Shown here: in pieces, positions 1 through 8,682 of the stretch | How positions within the stretch are numbered: the first letter of the stretch is position 1 | How the letters are laid out: the number at the start of each line of letters is the position of its first letter | DNA from: Singulisphaera sp. GP187 | Lineage (GTDB): Bacteria > Planctomycetota > Phycisphaerae > Phycisphaerales > SM1A02 | Direction: 5' to 3' | Assembly (NCBI GenBank): GCA_945862215.1 | Contig: CAMAXY010000013.1 | Coordinates: 1 to 55,745 of the forward strand | Length of the DNA: 55,745 nt | Position numbers and translations under genes: made by a program | Notes under the pieces: model-generated | Seen by the model: the letters and a program-made list of their open reading frames with translations, nothing else | Databases searched by the model: none | Told to the model about the DNA's origin: nothing

Positions 1-512
1 CACTTCGAACCATGCCTGCGATTGTGATCGCGCAAGTGCAAGGACCCGCGCTTGCCGGTGGTTGTGCGATCGTTGCAGCATGTGACATTGTGTGCGCATC
101 TGACTCTGCAACTTTCGGATATCCCGTTCACCGAATTGGTGTCACTCCCGCAGTCAGTTTGCCCACATTGATGGCGACTATTGGATTCGGTGGAGCGCGA
201 TCACTTGCGCTCTCTGGAGAAATCATCGACGCGCAACGCGCGAAGGCGCTTGGACTTGTTCAATTTGTCGAGTGCGACGAATCTGCGCTTGCAGGTCGAG
301 TCACGGCGCTTGTTGATGCGCTCTTATTGAAAGGCCCACAAGCATTGCGTGCGACAAAGATGTGGCTGAATCAAATTGACGGCACGAGTCCTGAAGGATT
401 TCTAGGAAGCCGTGTTCATGACACGATCAATGCAACAGTAAAACTCTGCGGTCAAAAAGAAGCGGTCTCGATGCTTCAGGATTTCTGGAGCAAACGCAAA
501 GGTGCTTTATGA
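1..512 (+). CDS. Crotonase-superfamily protein, N-terminus cut by window edge
   Basis: This is the C-terminal two thirds of an enoyl-CoA hydratase/isomerase-like protein. The reading frame is already open at base 3, and the first visible residues (LRTMPAIVIAQVQGPALAGG) match the middle of the crotonase fold, so the true start lies upstream. The oxyanion-hole loop (QGPALAGGCAIVAACDI) is present. At the positions of the two general acid/base glutamates of crotonase I see Ala (GGCAIV instead of GGCEL) and Val (GYPVHRIG instead of the usual P-E-x-x-x-G). It may therefore not be a classical hydratase. It overlaps the next gene by 4 bp (ATGA). Acyl-CoA metabolism is the likely role; the exact substrate is unknown. 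Confidence 0.85.
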   Translation, partial: LRTMPAIVIAQVQGPALAGGCAIVAACDIVCASDSATFGYPVHRIGVTPAVSLPTLMATIGFGGARSLALSGEIIDAQRAKALGLVQFVECDESALAGRVTALVDALLLKGPQALRATKMWLNQIDGTSPEGFLGSRVHDTINATVKLCGQKEAVSMLQDFWSKRKGAL

Positions 513-916
513 AGTGGATCGAAGACATTCGCCGTTTTTTTCGGGATCTTGATTATTACTCCATCAAGCGTCCGACCACGACCTGGTCAAGGATGCTCAT
601 TCGAAATCTCTGGGTGACTTTGTGCTTGGCATTCATCTGCTCGATCGCAATGCACTTTCTTGCAAAGTCCTTTTCACCGCCTTTTACCTGGTGGGATTTC
701 CTCCGCAATGCACTCCTCAGCTGGCCCTTCTTCTATATAGGAGGGCTTGGCGTCTCAGGTTTTCTCTACATTTGGAAGATCACACACTCCCAACACTCTC
801 AAAATGTTCGAAAAACGCTCAGAACACAGGGAATCTGCCCGAACTGCAAGTATTCACTCAAAGGAAATCCTTTCGCCATTCGCTGCCCAGAATGCGGCAA
901 ACATCTCTTCGGGTGA
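509..916 (+). CDS. Small membrane protein with C-terminal zinc ribbon
   Basis: A 135-residue protein of unknown function. Two hydrophobic segments (about residues 33-52 and 69-91) are followed by a four-cysteine zinc ribbon at the C-terminus (C110-x2-C113 ... C126-PE-C129-G). This ribbon style is common at the ends of small planctomycete membrane proteins. The ATG overlaps the stop of the upstream crotonase gene (ATGA), and the next crotonase gene follows at once, so the three are probably co-translated. Nothing in the sequence assigns an enzymatic role; metal binding by the ribbon is inference from the cysteine spacing. Confidence 0.75.
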   Translation: MKWIEDIRRFFRDLDYYSIKRPTTTWSRMLIRNLWVTLCLAFICSIAMHFLAKSFSPPFTWWDFLRNALLSWPFFYIGGLGVSGFLYIWKITHSQHSQNVRKTLRTQGICPNCKYSLKGNPFAIRCPECGKHLFG

Positions 917-940
917 TTGACTTTGCGTACGCTTGAACCC

Positions 941-1726
941 ATGGAAGATCTCGTTCAACTCGCAGTTGCTCACGGTTGTGCAACGATCACGATGCGCCGG
1001 CCAGATGCGCGCAATGCACTGGACCTTCCGCTGATCCAAGCTTTCGCCGATGTTATCGCTCGCGTTGCGCAGCACATCAAAGAGACGCCGAATGACATTC
1101 GAGTTGTTGTCCTCGCCGGCGAAGGAAAATCGTTCTGTGCTGGTATGGACTTGAAGGCCGTGATGCATGACCCCATTCAAATGGGACGAATGCTCCGACA
1201 ACTTTCTATGACTCTGCTTGCGCTGCGACAATTGTCAGTGCCAACCATCGCACGAGTGCAAGGCGCTGCAATCGGTGGTGGTTGCGGATTGGTCGTCGTC
1301 TGTGACTTTGCCGTTACGCATCCTGAAGCCAAACTTGGATATCCAGAAGTCGATCTTGGCGTCTGCCCTGCAGTTGTAGCGCCTTGGCTGATCAAGAAAA
1401 TCGGCGCTGGACCTGCGCGAGCGATGTTGCTTTGCGGTGGAACGATGAAAGGCGACGAAGGATTCTCGCGCGGACTCGTCACGCACTGCGCACCGATCGA
1501 TCAACTCGATACGACGATCGCCACACTCGTTGCACGGTTACTGACTGGCGGACCAAACGCATTGGCATGCACCAAGAACATGCTGAACGAACTTGATGGA
1601 TCGAATGACGAGCAAGTTGCCATTGCAGCCGCAGAACTTTCGGCGAAAGTGATTGCGGGCGCAGAAGCGAAGGCCCATCTTTCGCGCCATTTTTCAGCAC
1701 ATTCCCGCTCGAATTCAGAAAGATAA
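941..1726 (+). CDS. Enoyl-CoA hydratase (methylglutaconyl-CoA hydratase-like)
   Basis: A full-length crotonase-superfamily protein of about 261 residues. It shows the N-terminal RRPDARNALD motif, the CoA/oxyanion segments (KSFCAGMDL and RVQGAAIGGGCGL), and one conserved catalytic Glu in GYPEVDLG. The second usual Glu (GGGCEL) is Gly here (GGGCGL). That pattern is typical of the AUH/LiuC methylglutaconyl-CoA hydratase group, which would fit leucine degradation alongside the nearby leucine-dehydrogenase and acyl-CoA dehydrogenase genes; the substrate is inference. The start is uncertain: ATG at 941 is given, but an in-frame TTG at 917 directly after the upstream stop would add 8 residues. The next gene begins 3 bp downstream. 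Confidence 0.85.
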   Translation: MEDLVQLAVAHGCATITMRRPDARNALDLPLIQAFADVIARVAQHIKETPNDIRVVVLAGEGKSFCAGMDLKAVMHDPIQMGRMLRQLSMTLLALRQLSVPTIARVQGAAIGGGCGLVVVCDFAVTHPEAKLGYPEVDLGVCPAVVAPWLIKKIGAGPARAMLLCGGTMKGDEGFSRGLVTHCAPIDQLDTTIATLVARLLTGGPNALACTKNMLNELDGSNDEQVAIAAAELSAKVIAGAEAKAHLSRHFSAHSRSNSER

Positions 1727-1729
1727 AAC

Positions 1730-2602
1730 ATGCTCCCAGTCGAAAGAACTGCCGATGGAATCGCCATCATCTCGCTCACCCCAAATCCAACAAAGCTTCG
1801 CGGTGGTGTTGTTGTCTTGGATTCTTGGTTGATCGAAGAAATCGCTACGACACTCGATGCAGTCGCTGCAACATCGCCCAATGGAATCGTTCTGCGTTCT
1901 GCAAGCGAAAGAGTTTTTGTTGCAGGCGCCGATTTAGCAGAGATCGATGCGCTCGATGACCTCGCACTTGATGCTTATTTGCGGCGAGGATCAGATGCAT
2001 TTGCGCGCCTCTTTCAAGTTCCTTGTGCAACTGTTGCGTTGGTACATCGCGCTGCGCTCGGTGGCGGATTAGAAATTGCGATGCACTGCGACGGCATCAT
2101 CGGAACACTTGCCAGAGCAGAGGAAAAGCCATGGAGAATTGGATTGCCCGAATGCGGCCTTGGAATTTGTCCTGGTTGGGGAGGCACGCAGATGTTGCCT
2201 GCGAGAATTGATCCCACAACTGCGATCACACAAACTGCAATAGGGCAGACAAATTCTGTGAACGCACTCCCTGCTGGATTGTTCGATGTTGCTGTGAATG
2301 CCGGTGAAGACGCCTTGCGTGTGGCGCTCGATTGGCTCGCGGCAAATCCCCGCTCGAAGCCGCAATCGCAACCAAAATCGATCAACGCTGTTCTTGCACC
2401 GACCATTCAAGCCGCCCTTGAAACCGCGCGCGGCGTTGTCACCGCGACGGAAGCTTCGAATGCGGTCATGGAATGTGTCGATATTGGGCTCAAGGGCGGC
2501 TGGCAAGCAGCACTTGCGGCAGAGCGAAAGCATCTTGTTGCACTTCGTCACACCTCTGTAGCCCGCGAAAAACTATCGCAATTCCTTAAACCTGCAGGCT
2601 GA
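1730..2602 (+). CDS. Enoyl-CoA hydratase/isomerase family protein
   Basis: The third crotonase-fold protein of the operon (290 residues), more like the hydratase part of FadB/FadJ. It has the oxyanion loop ERVFVAGADLAEI, the HRAALGGGLEIAMHCDG segment with the first catalytic Glu, and LPECGLGICPGWGGTQ with the second, so both acid/base glutamates are present, unlike the first crotonase of this operon. There is no 3-hydroxyacyl-CoA dehydrogenase domain. It starts 3 bp after the preceding stop and is probably the last gene of the unit, because about 100 bp separate it from the acyl-CoA dehydrogenase gene. Hydration of a 2-enoyl-CoA is the expected reaction; chain length is not inferable. Confidence 0.85.
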   Translation: MLPVERTADGIAIISLTPNPTKLRGGVVVLDSWLIEEIATTLDAVAATSPNGIVLRSASERVFVAGADLAEIDALDDLALDAYLRRGSDAFARLFQVPCATVALVHRAALGGGLEIAMHCDGIIGTLARAEEKPWRIGLPECGLGICPGWGGTQMLPARIDPTTAITQTAIGQTNSVNALPAGLFDVAVNAGEDALRVALDWLAANPRSKPQSQPKSINAVLAPTIQAALETARGVVTATEASNAVMECVDIGLKGGWQAALAAERKHLVALRHTSVAREKLSQFLKPAG

Positions 2603-2700
2603 GTCAATTTCGGCTCGGCGCTTCGCATAAGAACATTTCCCATTTTGATCGTCAAATAGGCTATTGTTCTGTTTCTCTCAAACACACGAACGGAGTTTTT

Positions 2701-4647
2701 ATGACAACGACAAACAGTACAAATCTTGCCGACAACCTGAAGAACATTTCCGCCAACGATCGCAAGCAGATCGAAGCTGCGCAAGAAATGCTCGGACCAG
2801 ATCCTGCCACGATGGGCGTGATGAAGAATACTTTTTGGGGAACATTTCGAGAGGACTTGCTCTTTCCATATCCCAAGAGTGCGCAAGAGGAGACTCAGCG
2901 CTGCAATGAACTGCTTGCAAGACTCGATACATATCTCAAGACCGAACATCCAACGCATGAAATTGATCAACAACAGCACATTCCAGAATGGGTTGTGAAA
3001 AAGCTTTTTGACCTTGGCGTGCTCGGTATGACTATCTCGCAAGAATTCCATGGTGGTGGGTTTGGAATCACGAGTTACAACCGAGTGCTTGAACGAATTG
3101 GGCGTGCGTGTGGTTCAACTGCCGTCATGGTCTCGGCGCATCAATCAATCGGATGCAAAGCCTTGATGCTCTTTGGAACTCCCGAACAGAAAAGTCATTT
3201 TCTTCCGCGTTTGGCGAAAGACACATTGAGTGCCTTCTGCCTCAGCGAACCAAATGTTGGATGCGATGCTGGAGGACAAGAAACACGCTGCGAAGTCAGC
3301 GAAGATGGAACGCATTTCATTCTCAATGGCGAAAAGAAATGGGCAACTTCTGCTGCGCTGAGTGGACTTTTCACAGTGATGTGCAAGCAGAAAATCACGG
3401 ATCCAAAGAGTGGAAAAACGAAAGATTCAGTGACAGCGCTCATTTGCACTCCAGATATGGAAGGCATCGAAATCTTCAGTCGCAATCGATCGAAGTGTGG
3501 AATCCGAGGAACATGGCAAGCGCGAATTCGACTGACCAATGTCAAAGTTCCGCGAACCAACTTGCTATCCAAAGAAGGCCGAGGACTGAATGTTGCTCTG
3601 ACGTGTCTGAATTATGGACGGTGCACTTTGTCTGCTGGAATGCTCGGCGGGGCGAAATACGCCTTCGAGCAGGCGACGAAGTGGGCGAAATATCGATATC
3701 AATTCGATCGACCGCTGGGCGAATTCGATCTTGTGAAGGAGCGACTCGCACGCAGTGCTGCATACGTGTACGCAATGGATGCGATGCTCTATATGACTAC
3801 TGGATTCCTCGACCGCGGCGACGAAGACATCATGTTGGAAACGGCGATGTGCAAAGTGTTCTGCAGCGAATATGGATTTCGCACGGTGGATGATGCGATG
3901 CAAATTCTGGGCGGCGAATCGTATATGACCGAGAATAATGTCGAACGAATTTGGCGTGATTCTCGTATTAATACGATCGTCGAAGGCGCGAACGAAGTCA
4001 TGCATTCATTCATATTTGCATACGGCTCAAAGCAACTCGGCGAATGGATGCTGGGAATCAAAGCGAAGCCATTCAAGCAAATCGGCGCGGCGGCGCGCAT
4101 TGGTGGAGAGCTCTTCTTGGGAATGCGTCGGCCAGTTCCAAGATTTGAAAAGATTCATCCAAAGTTGCAGCGGCACGCTCAAGAACTGATGTTCCGCATT
4201 CGGGACCATTCATACAACGTAAAAATGATGTTCAAGGAACACGAAGAGGGATTGATCGGAAATCAATTCATCCAAGCGCGCCTTTCAAAATGTGCGATGT
4301 GGATTCATGCAGTTTCATGCACGCTCAGTAAGTGCGATGCACGATTGCGATCAGGGTTGGAAGGTGCGAAGCTTGCACATGAAATGTTGGTGGTCGATCA
4401 ACTGTGCGCACTTGCAAATGCTGGGATCGATGAAGAGACGCGCGGTCTTCGCTGGAATATCGACGCAATCACTCGCACATGCGCAGATTCGGTTCTCGCC
4501 CAAGCGGATGGTCTCAGCAATGCGGAGTTTTCCATTCCAGAGCGCACGCCAGTGATGGCTGCTCGCGGAACTGGGCTGCCAATTGCGACCCACGGCATTC
4601 CACAGTTCGGAAGTGGAACGGCGTTCACTGGTCAAAAAGTGGAATAA
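2701..4647 (+). CDS. Acyl-CoA dehydrogenase, long form
   Basis: FAD-dependent acyl-CoA dehydrogenase of 648 residues, about 250 longer than short-chain family members and similar in size to VLCAD/ACAD9-type enzymes. The N-terminal helical part is followed by the FAD/substrate segment (FCLSEPNVGCDAG, KKWATSA), the middle beta domain and the C-terminal helical domain. The probable catalytic Glu is E428 in TIVEGANEVMH. A further C-terminal helical extension follows. ATG 2701 is supported by GGAG 5 bp upstream. It would oxidise an acyl-CoA to the 2-enoyl-CoA used by the upstream crotonases; in this context a branched-chain acyl-CoA is possible but not proven. Confidence 0.9.
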   Translation: MTTTNSTNLADNLKNISANDRKQIEAAQEMLGPDPATMGVMKNTFWGTFREDLLFPYPKSAQEETQRCNELLARLDTYLKTEHPTHEIDQQQHIPEWVVKKLFDLGVLGMTISQEFHGGGFGITSYNRVLERIGRACGSTAVMVSAHQSIGCKALMLFGTPEQKSHFLPRLAKDTLSAFCLSEPNVGCDAGGQETRCEVSEDGTHFILNGEKKWATSAALSGLFTVMCKQKITDPKSGKTKDSVTALICTPDMEGIEIFSRNRSKCGIRGTWQARIRLTNVKVPRTNLLSKEGRGLNVALTCLNYGRCTLSAGMLGGAKYAFEQATKWAKYRYQFDRPLGEFDLVKERLARSAAYVYAMDAMLYMTTGFLDRGDEDIMLETAMCKVFCSEYGFRTVDDAMQILGGESYMTENNVERIWRDSRINTIVEGANEVMHSFIFAYGSKQLGEWMLGIKAKPFKQIGAAARIGGELFLGMRRPVPRFEKIHPKLQRHAQELMFRIRDHSYNVKMMFKEHEEGLIGNQFIQARLSKCAMWIHAVSCTLSKCDARLRSGLEGAKLAHEMLVVDQLCALANAGIDEETRGLRWNIDAITRTCADSVLAQADGLSNAEFSIPERTPVMAARGTGLPIATHGIPQFGSGTAFTGQKVE

Positions 4648-4778
4648 CCGCTCACGAGATTTCCACTGTTTCCCCCCATTTTTCTGACGGTTTGGTCAGT
4701 AAGACCCTCATCGTCTATTCTTTTCCGTTCGTGTATCGCAGCGAGATCAGTTCACACTCATTTTCTTTGGAGCATTGA

Positions 4779-5870
4779 ATGCACATTCTTGAAAGCATGG
4801 TTCAGCACGGACACGAACGCATCTCCTTCACAAATGATCCGGCAACGGGATTGAGGGCGATCATTGCGATCCACTCGACAGTGCTTGGCAACGCGCTTGG
4901 TGGAACGCGACGCTTCCATTATGGAAATGAGAATGATGCGATTTTCGATGTGCTGCGACTCTCCGAAGGAATGACATACAAAGCTGCTGCTGCGGACCTC
5001 GCTCTCGGCGGCGGCAAGAGTGTCATTCTCTTGAATAAGCAAGGCGAACAACCAACCGAAGCTCAAGGACGCTCGATGGGTCGATTCGTTGAAAGTCATG
5101 GCGGTTCGTACATCGCAGCAGAAGATGTTGGAGTCAGTCCGCAGTTCTGTGATTGGATGGCACAAGAATGTCGCCACATCATGGGCGGCGAAGCTGTTTC
5201 ACATGGCGGTGATCCAAGTCCTTGGACCGCACTTGGTTGCTTCAATTCGATGAAGGCATGCCTGCGACATCTTGGTCGCAAGGTTGATTTCTCGAATCTT
5301 TCCGTCGGCGTTCAAGGATGTGGCGCGACGGGTTACAAGTTGGCAAAGTTGCTTCGCTCAGCCGGCGCTGCGGTCATGGTGACCGACGTGCATGTGCCAA
5401 CAATGAAGCGCGCCGTTGAAGAGCTTGGTTGCGTTGCGATCGGCAACGACCGCAATCTTTTCCACGAAAAACTGGACATTTTGGCACCTTGTGCGATGGG
5501 TGGAATGCTCGATCACGCGACAATCACCAACCTTCACTGCGAGATTATTTGTGGAACCGCGAACAACCAACTGATGAATCCGCATACTGATGGAGCACTG
5601 TTGAAGAAGCGCGGCATTCTCTATTCACCAGATTTCATCGCCAACGCTGGTGGTCTGATTCGGCTCGGCGGATTGCATCTTGGCATGACTGAAGCGACCA
5701 TCGATCAGAAGGTTGCGGCAATCGAAGAGACAACGCTTGCCGTGATGCGAGAGTCTGCTCATACAGATAGTGTTTCTGATGCTGCGATCGCTTATGCAAA
5801 GCGACGAATCGATGCGGCTCGCAAAGTCAAGGAAGCGCATTTGGCTCCGACAGCTGCTCCAACAGCATGA
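4779..5870 (+). CDS. Leucine dehydrogenase-type amino acid dehydrogenase
   Basis: NAD-dependent Glu/Leu/Phe/Val dehydrogenase family member of 363 residues, the length of bacterial leucine dehydrogenases. The GMTYKAAAADLALGGGKSV segment places the two active-site lysines at K68 and K80, the same numbering as characterised leucine dehydrogenases. The Rossmann motif is VGVQGCGATGYK. It would reversibly deaminate branched-chain amino acids to 2-oxo acids, feeding the E1/E2 complex encoded at 10366-13916. ATG 4779 has a TTTGGAG ribosome binding site 6 bp upstream. The thymidine kinase gene follows after 17 bp. Phe or Val preference cannot be excluded. Confidence 0.9.
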   Translation: MHILESMVQHGHERISFTNDPATGLRAIIAIHSTVLGNALGGTRRFHYGNENDAIFDVLRLSEGMTYKAAAADLALGGGKSVILLNKQGEQPTEAQGRSMGRFVESHGGSYIAAEDVGVSPQFCDWMAQECRHIMGGEAVSHGGDPSPWTALGCFNSMKACLRHLGRKVDFSNLSVGVQGCGATGYKLAKLLRSAGAAVMVTDVHVPTMKRAVEELGCVAIGNDRNLFHEKLDILAPCAMGGMLDHATITNLHCEIICGTANNQLMNPHTDGALLKKRGILYSPDFIANAGGLIRLGGLHLGMTEATIDQKVAAIEETTLAVMRESAHTDSVSDAAIAYAKRRIDAARKVKEAHLAPTAAPTA

Positions 5871-5887
5871 CAGGCTGATCGCATTCG

Positions 5888-6460
5888 ATGTTAAAGCCAA
5901 GTCTCGGTCGCCTCGAAATAATTTGCGGTCCGATGTTCTCTGGAAAGACAACGGAGTTGATTCGCCGCATTGAGAGCGCGCGTGAATTGGGTTTCACCAC
6001 ACTTGCGATTAAGCCAACAACCGATACGAGATATGCCCTACAGGAATTGGTCACACACACTGGCCAGCGCATTCAGGCATCTGCGGCACTGAACGCAGCA
6101 GAAATTCTCACGCGTGTTGGCGAACTGCGGATTTCGAATCGCATACAAATCATTGCGATCGACGAAGCGCATTTTTTTGGCGAAGAACTTTCACAAGTGT
6201 GTGTCACGCTTGTATCGGAGGGAACACGAGTCATCGTTGTGGGACTGGAATTTGATCACCGCGGCGATGTCTTTGAGCCTTTCCCCTCATTATTTCCGCT
6301 TTCAAACGACACGACTCGGCTTGTGGGAGTTTGCGCGCTCTGTGGCAACAAGGCAATACACACGCAACGCATGATCGCAAATTCTCAGCGGATCGTCGTT
6401 GGTGGTGTTGGCGATTACGAACCCCGCTGCGAAAAGTGTTTCGTGCCATCGCGAGGATGA
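5888..6460 (+). CDS. tdk: Thymidine kinase
   Basis: Type II thymidine kinase of 190 residues, the normal family length. It has the P-loop GPMFSGKTTELIRR near residue 17, the IDEAHFF Walker-B/lasso region, and a structural zinc site with CALCGNKA and a later CEKC pair. It phosphorylates thymidine with ATP in the pyrimidine salvage pathway. The next gene on the same strand, after 27 bp, encodes a concentrative nucleoside transporter, so uptake and phosphorylation of nucleosides are probably linked. The gene sits 17 bp after the amino acid dehydrogenase, apparently without functional connection to it. Confidence 0.95.
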   Translation: MLKPSLGRLEIICGPMFSGKTTELIRRIESARELGFTTLAIKPTTDTRYALQELVTHTGQRIQASAALNAAEILTRVGELRISNRIQIIAIDEAHFFGEELSQVCVTLVSEGTRVIVVGLEFDHRGDVFEPFPSLFPLSNDTTRLVGVCALCGNKAIHTQRMIANSQRIVVGGVGDYEPRCEKCFVPSRG

Positions 6461-6487
6461 TTCACAAAGCAGTATTCTCATGCGCAC

Positions 6488-7771
6488 ATGCAGCAACTCA
6501 CTGGCTTGATTGGCATTTGCGTCATCCTTGCAATTGGATTTGCGCTTTCTACAAACAGACGACGAATCAATGTGCGAACGATCGTCTCTGGAGTTGCAAT
6601 CCAACTGTTGCTTGCATTTCTTTTCCTGCGATTTCCACCTGTTGTTGGGGTCTTTGATCTTTTCGCTGCTGGTGTGACTCGTGTGATTTCATTTGCAGAT
6701 TCCGGCACGTCCTTCATCTTTGGAAAAGCCGCAGACCCAAGCGGACCGTGGGGGTTCATATTTGTTGTCAAGGTGCTGCCAATTATTATTTTCTTCGCAT
6801 CGTTGATGGCTGTCCTTTATCACTTGGGAATTATGCAGCGCCTTGTGGCAGTGTTGGCATGGGTCATTCGCCGCGTACTGAATGTCACTGGTGTTGAAGC
6901 TCTTTCTGCATCAGCGAATATTTTTGTTGGTCAGACTGAAGCACCACTCACCGTGAAGCCGTTCATTGCAACGATGACGCGATCGCAAATTATGGCTGTT
7001 ATGACAGTGGGATTTGCGACAATTGCAGGCAGTGTCATGGCGGCATACATCGTGATGCTCGGTGGCGATTCAGATGAAACTCGCATTCTGATGGCGAAAC
7101 ATTTAATGACTGCCAGCGTGATGTCTGCGCCAGCTGGATTGGTGATGGCGAAGCTGATGCTGCCAGAAACCGAAACTCCGCGAGATGAATCTCTTGATGC
7201 TCTCAAGACGATTCCAAAGACCACCTGCAATGTGATGGATGCAGCCGCCGAGGGGGCGACAGATGGTTTGCGACTTGCGCTGAATGTTGCAGCGATGCTT
7301 GTCGCTTTCGTTGCACTCTTGGCCTTATTGAATTATCCGTTGACAGCACTGAGTGAAATTGACTCAATCGCAGCGTGGCGGGCCGCGCACGGAATCCCAG
7401 TGCTGACATTTCAAAATATCCTTGGCTATGTCTTCACTCCCCTTGCTTGGTGCATGGGCGTTGGCACGGAAGACGCGCGTAAAGTTGGTTCACTCATGGG
7501 TCAACAAATTATTGCCACCGAATTTGTGGCATACGTCGATTTGAGTGCGTCGCTTCGTGACGGAACAATTGGCTTTCGGGCAGCGCAAATTTCCACGTAT
7601 GCGCTCTGCGGATTTGCGAATTTGCCGTCAATTGCAATTCAAATCGGCGGACTGAGCGCGATGGCACCAAATCGACGCGGCGACTTCGCGTCGCTTGGTC
7701 TGCGCGCAATGGTCGCGGGCGCACTCGCATGTTGGATGACTGGAAGTGTTGCAAGTTTGTTCATTGGGTGA
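6488..7771 (+). CDS. nupC: Concentrative nucleoside transporter (CNT/NupC family)
   Basis: A 427-residue polytopic inner-membrane protein of the CNT family. The family signatures are clear: an N-terminal helix bundle, the gate-like segment, the conserved FVGQTEAPLTVKPFI motif, and GFATIAGSVMAAYI. It imports nucleosides by cation symport. The 27-bp spacing from tdk suggests a salvage unit. A TATTCT hexamer at 6473-6478 lies 9 nt before the ATG and could be a -10 box giving a short-leader transcript; this is weaker than the 6-nt cases elsewhere in the window. Confidence 0.93.
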   Translation: MQQLTGLIGICVILAIGFALSTNRRRINVRTIVSGVAIQLLLAFLFLRFPPVVGVFDLFAAGVTRVISFADSGTSFIFGKAADPSGPWGFIFVVKVLPIIIFFASLMAVLYHLGIMQRLVAVLAWVIRRVLNVTGVEALSASANIFVGQTEAPLTVKPFIATMTRSQIMAVMTVGFATIAGSVMAAYIVMLGGDSDETRILMAKHLMTASVMSAPAGLVMAKLMLPETETPRDESLDALKTIPKTTCNVMDAAAEGATDGLRLALNVAAMLVAFVALLALLNYPLTALSEIDSIAAWRAAHGIPVLTFQNILGYVFTPLAWCMGVGTEDARKVGSLMGQQIIATEFVAYVDLSASLRDGTIGFRAAQISTYALCGFANLPSIAIQIGGLSAMAPNRRGDFASLGLRAMVAGALACWMTGSVASLFIG

Positions 7772-7812
7772 TGATTAATTTTTTCGATGCATAAAGTATC
7801 TTCACGCTGCGC

Positions 7813-8610
7813 ATGGCCGACGAATATTCAAACTCCAATTCATCATCGGCCGCGCGAAGTCATTCTGGCGGGTGCTGCGGATGCTCGGGATGCGGAACGA
7901 TCTTTGTGCTGCTCATTCTTGCTGCAGGGATTTATTTCGGAGTTCGATCGTGTGACAAGATCAGCGATGCCATCAAAAATTTCTCCTTCGTACAAACCAC
8001 AATCACCAGCACATTGACCAGTGCACTTGGGGATCTGCAACCACAAGGTGGACTGCTCGTTGGCTGGCGTGAAATCGATACGCGCGTGAAGTTCGATCGC
8101 GAAACAACGGTTGGTGCGTTTGGATACAAAGTCCCCGTCGGTTCCGTACATGTTTTTCTGGATGTTCCTGGCAATCGTGCGCAGTACATCATTCCATCCA
8201 ATGGACCAAACGACGAACATTGGGATGCTCAGCCCATCAGCGAAAGCGTCATCATGCTGACTCTTCCGGCGCCGATCGTGAATGACAAAGTGGTTGAAGT
8301 TCAATCAGATCCTGGAAAGATAAAGGTGTATATCGACAACGATTGGATGGAGCATCTCATTCCAAGTGGCGGCGACATAGACCAAGCGAAGAAACTTCTT
8401 CGACAGGCTGTCATTGAAACTGCGCAATCAAAGCCTGCACTTGCAGAAGTTCGAATCGAAGCGCGGCAAGTTGCGAGAAAGTTCTTTAGCGAACTTTTCA
8501 CCAGATCGCTTGGGCGACCCGTGACCGTCATCGTGCAATTTGCTGACGAGATTGGCGCTCAAGTTGGTGGTCAAGTTGGGGCTCAAGGCTCCAGCGATTT
8601 CCCAAAGTAA
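7813..8610 (+). CDS. DUF4230-like membrane-anchored protein
   Basis: A 265-residue protein with a Ser-rich, Cys/Gly-rich N-terminus (GGCCGCSGCG), one transmembrane helix (about residues 28-46, IFVLLILAAGIYFGVRS) and an extracytoplasmic beta-rich domain followed by helices. The segment from the Gly-Tyr-Lys-Val region through ITLPAPIV-like residues (here MLTLPAPIVNDKVVEVQ) resembles DUF4230 proteins, whose function is unknown; the assignment is from pattern memory only. The last 20 residues are Gln/Gly/Val repeats (IGAQVGGQVGAQG). It stands alone between the nucleoside transporter and gamma-glutamyltransferase genes. Confidence 0.7.
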   Translation: MADEYSNSNSSSAARSHSGGCCGCSGCGTIFVLLILAAGIYFGVRSCDKISDAIKNFSFVQTTITSTLTSALGDLQPQGGLLVGWREIDTRVKFDRETTVGAFGYKVPVGSVHVFLDVPGNRAQYIIPSNGPNDEHWDAQPISESVIMLTLPAPIVNDKVVEVQSDPGKIKVYIDNDWMEHLIPSGGDIDQAKKLLRQAVIETAQSKPALAEVRIEARQVARKFFSELFTRSLGRPVTVIVQFADEIGAQVGGQVGAQGSSDFPK

Positions 8611-8682
8611 TCCCAAGGTTTTCGAAGACTCGAATCGGCAACCGTGGACTCGCGCAATGCGATCGGAGTACTCTCGTCACCA

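Noticed and set aside
854-1881. Long reverse-strand open frames opposite the crotonase genes
   Set aside because: They are antisense to well-supported enzymes and have no domain or start signal.
4680-4720. CTGAC-N6-GTCAG hairpin between acyl-CoA dehydrogenase and leucine dehydrogenase-type genes
   Set aside because: Five-base stem without T-run; insufficient for a terminator or operator call.
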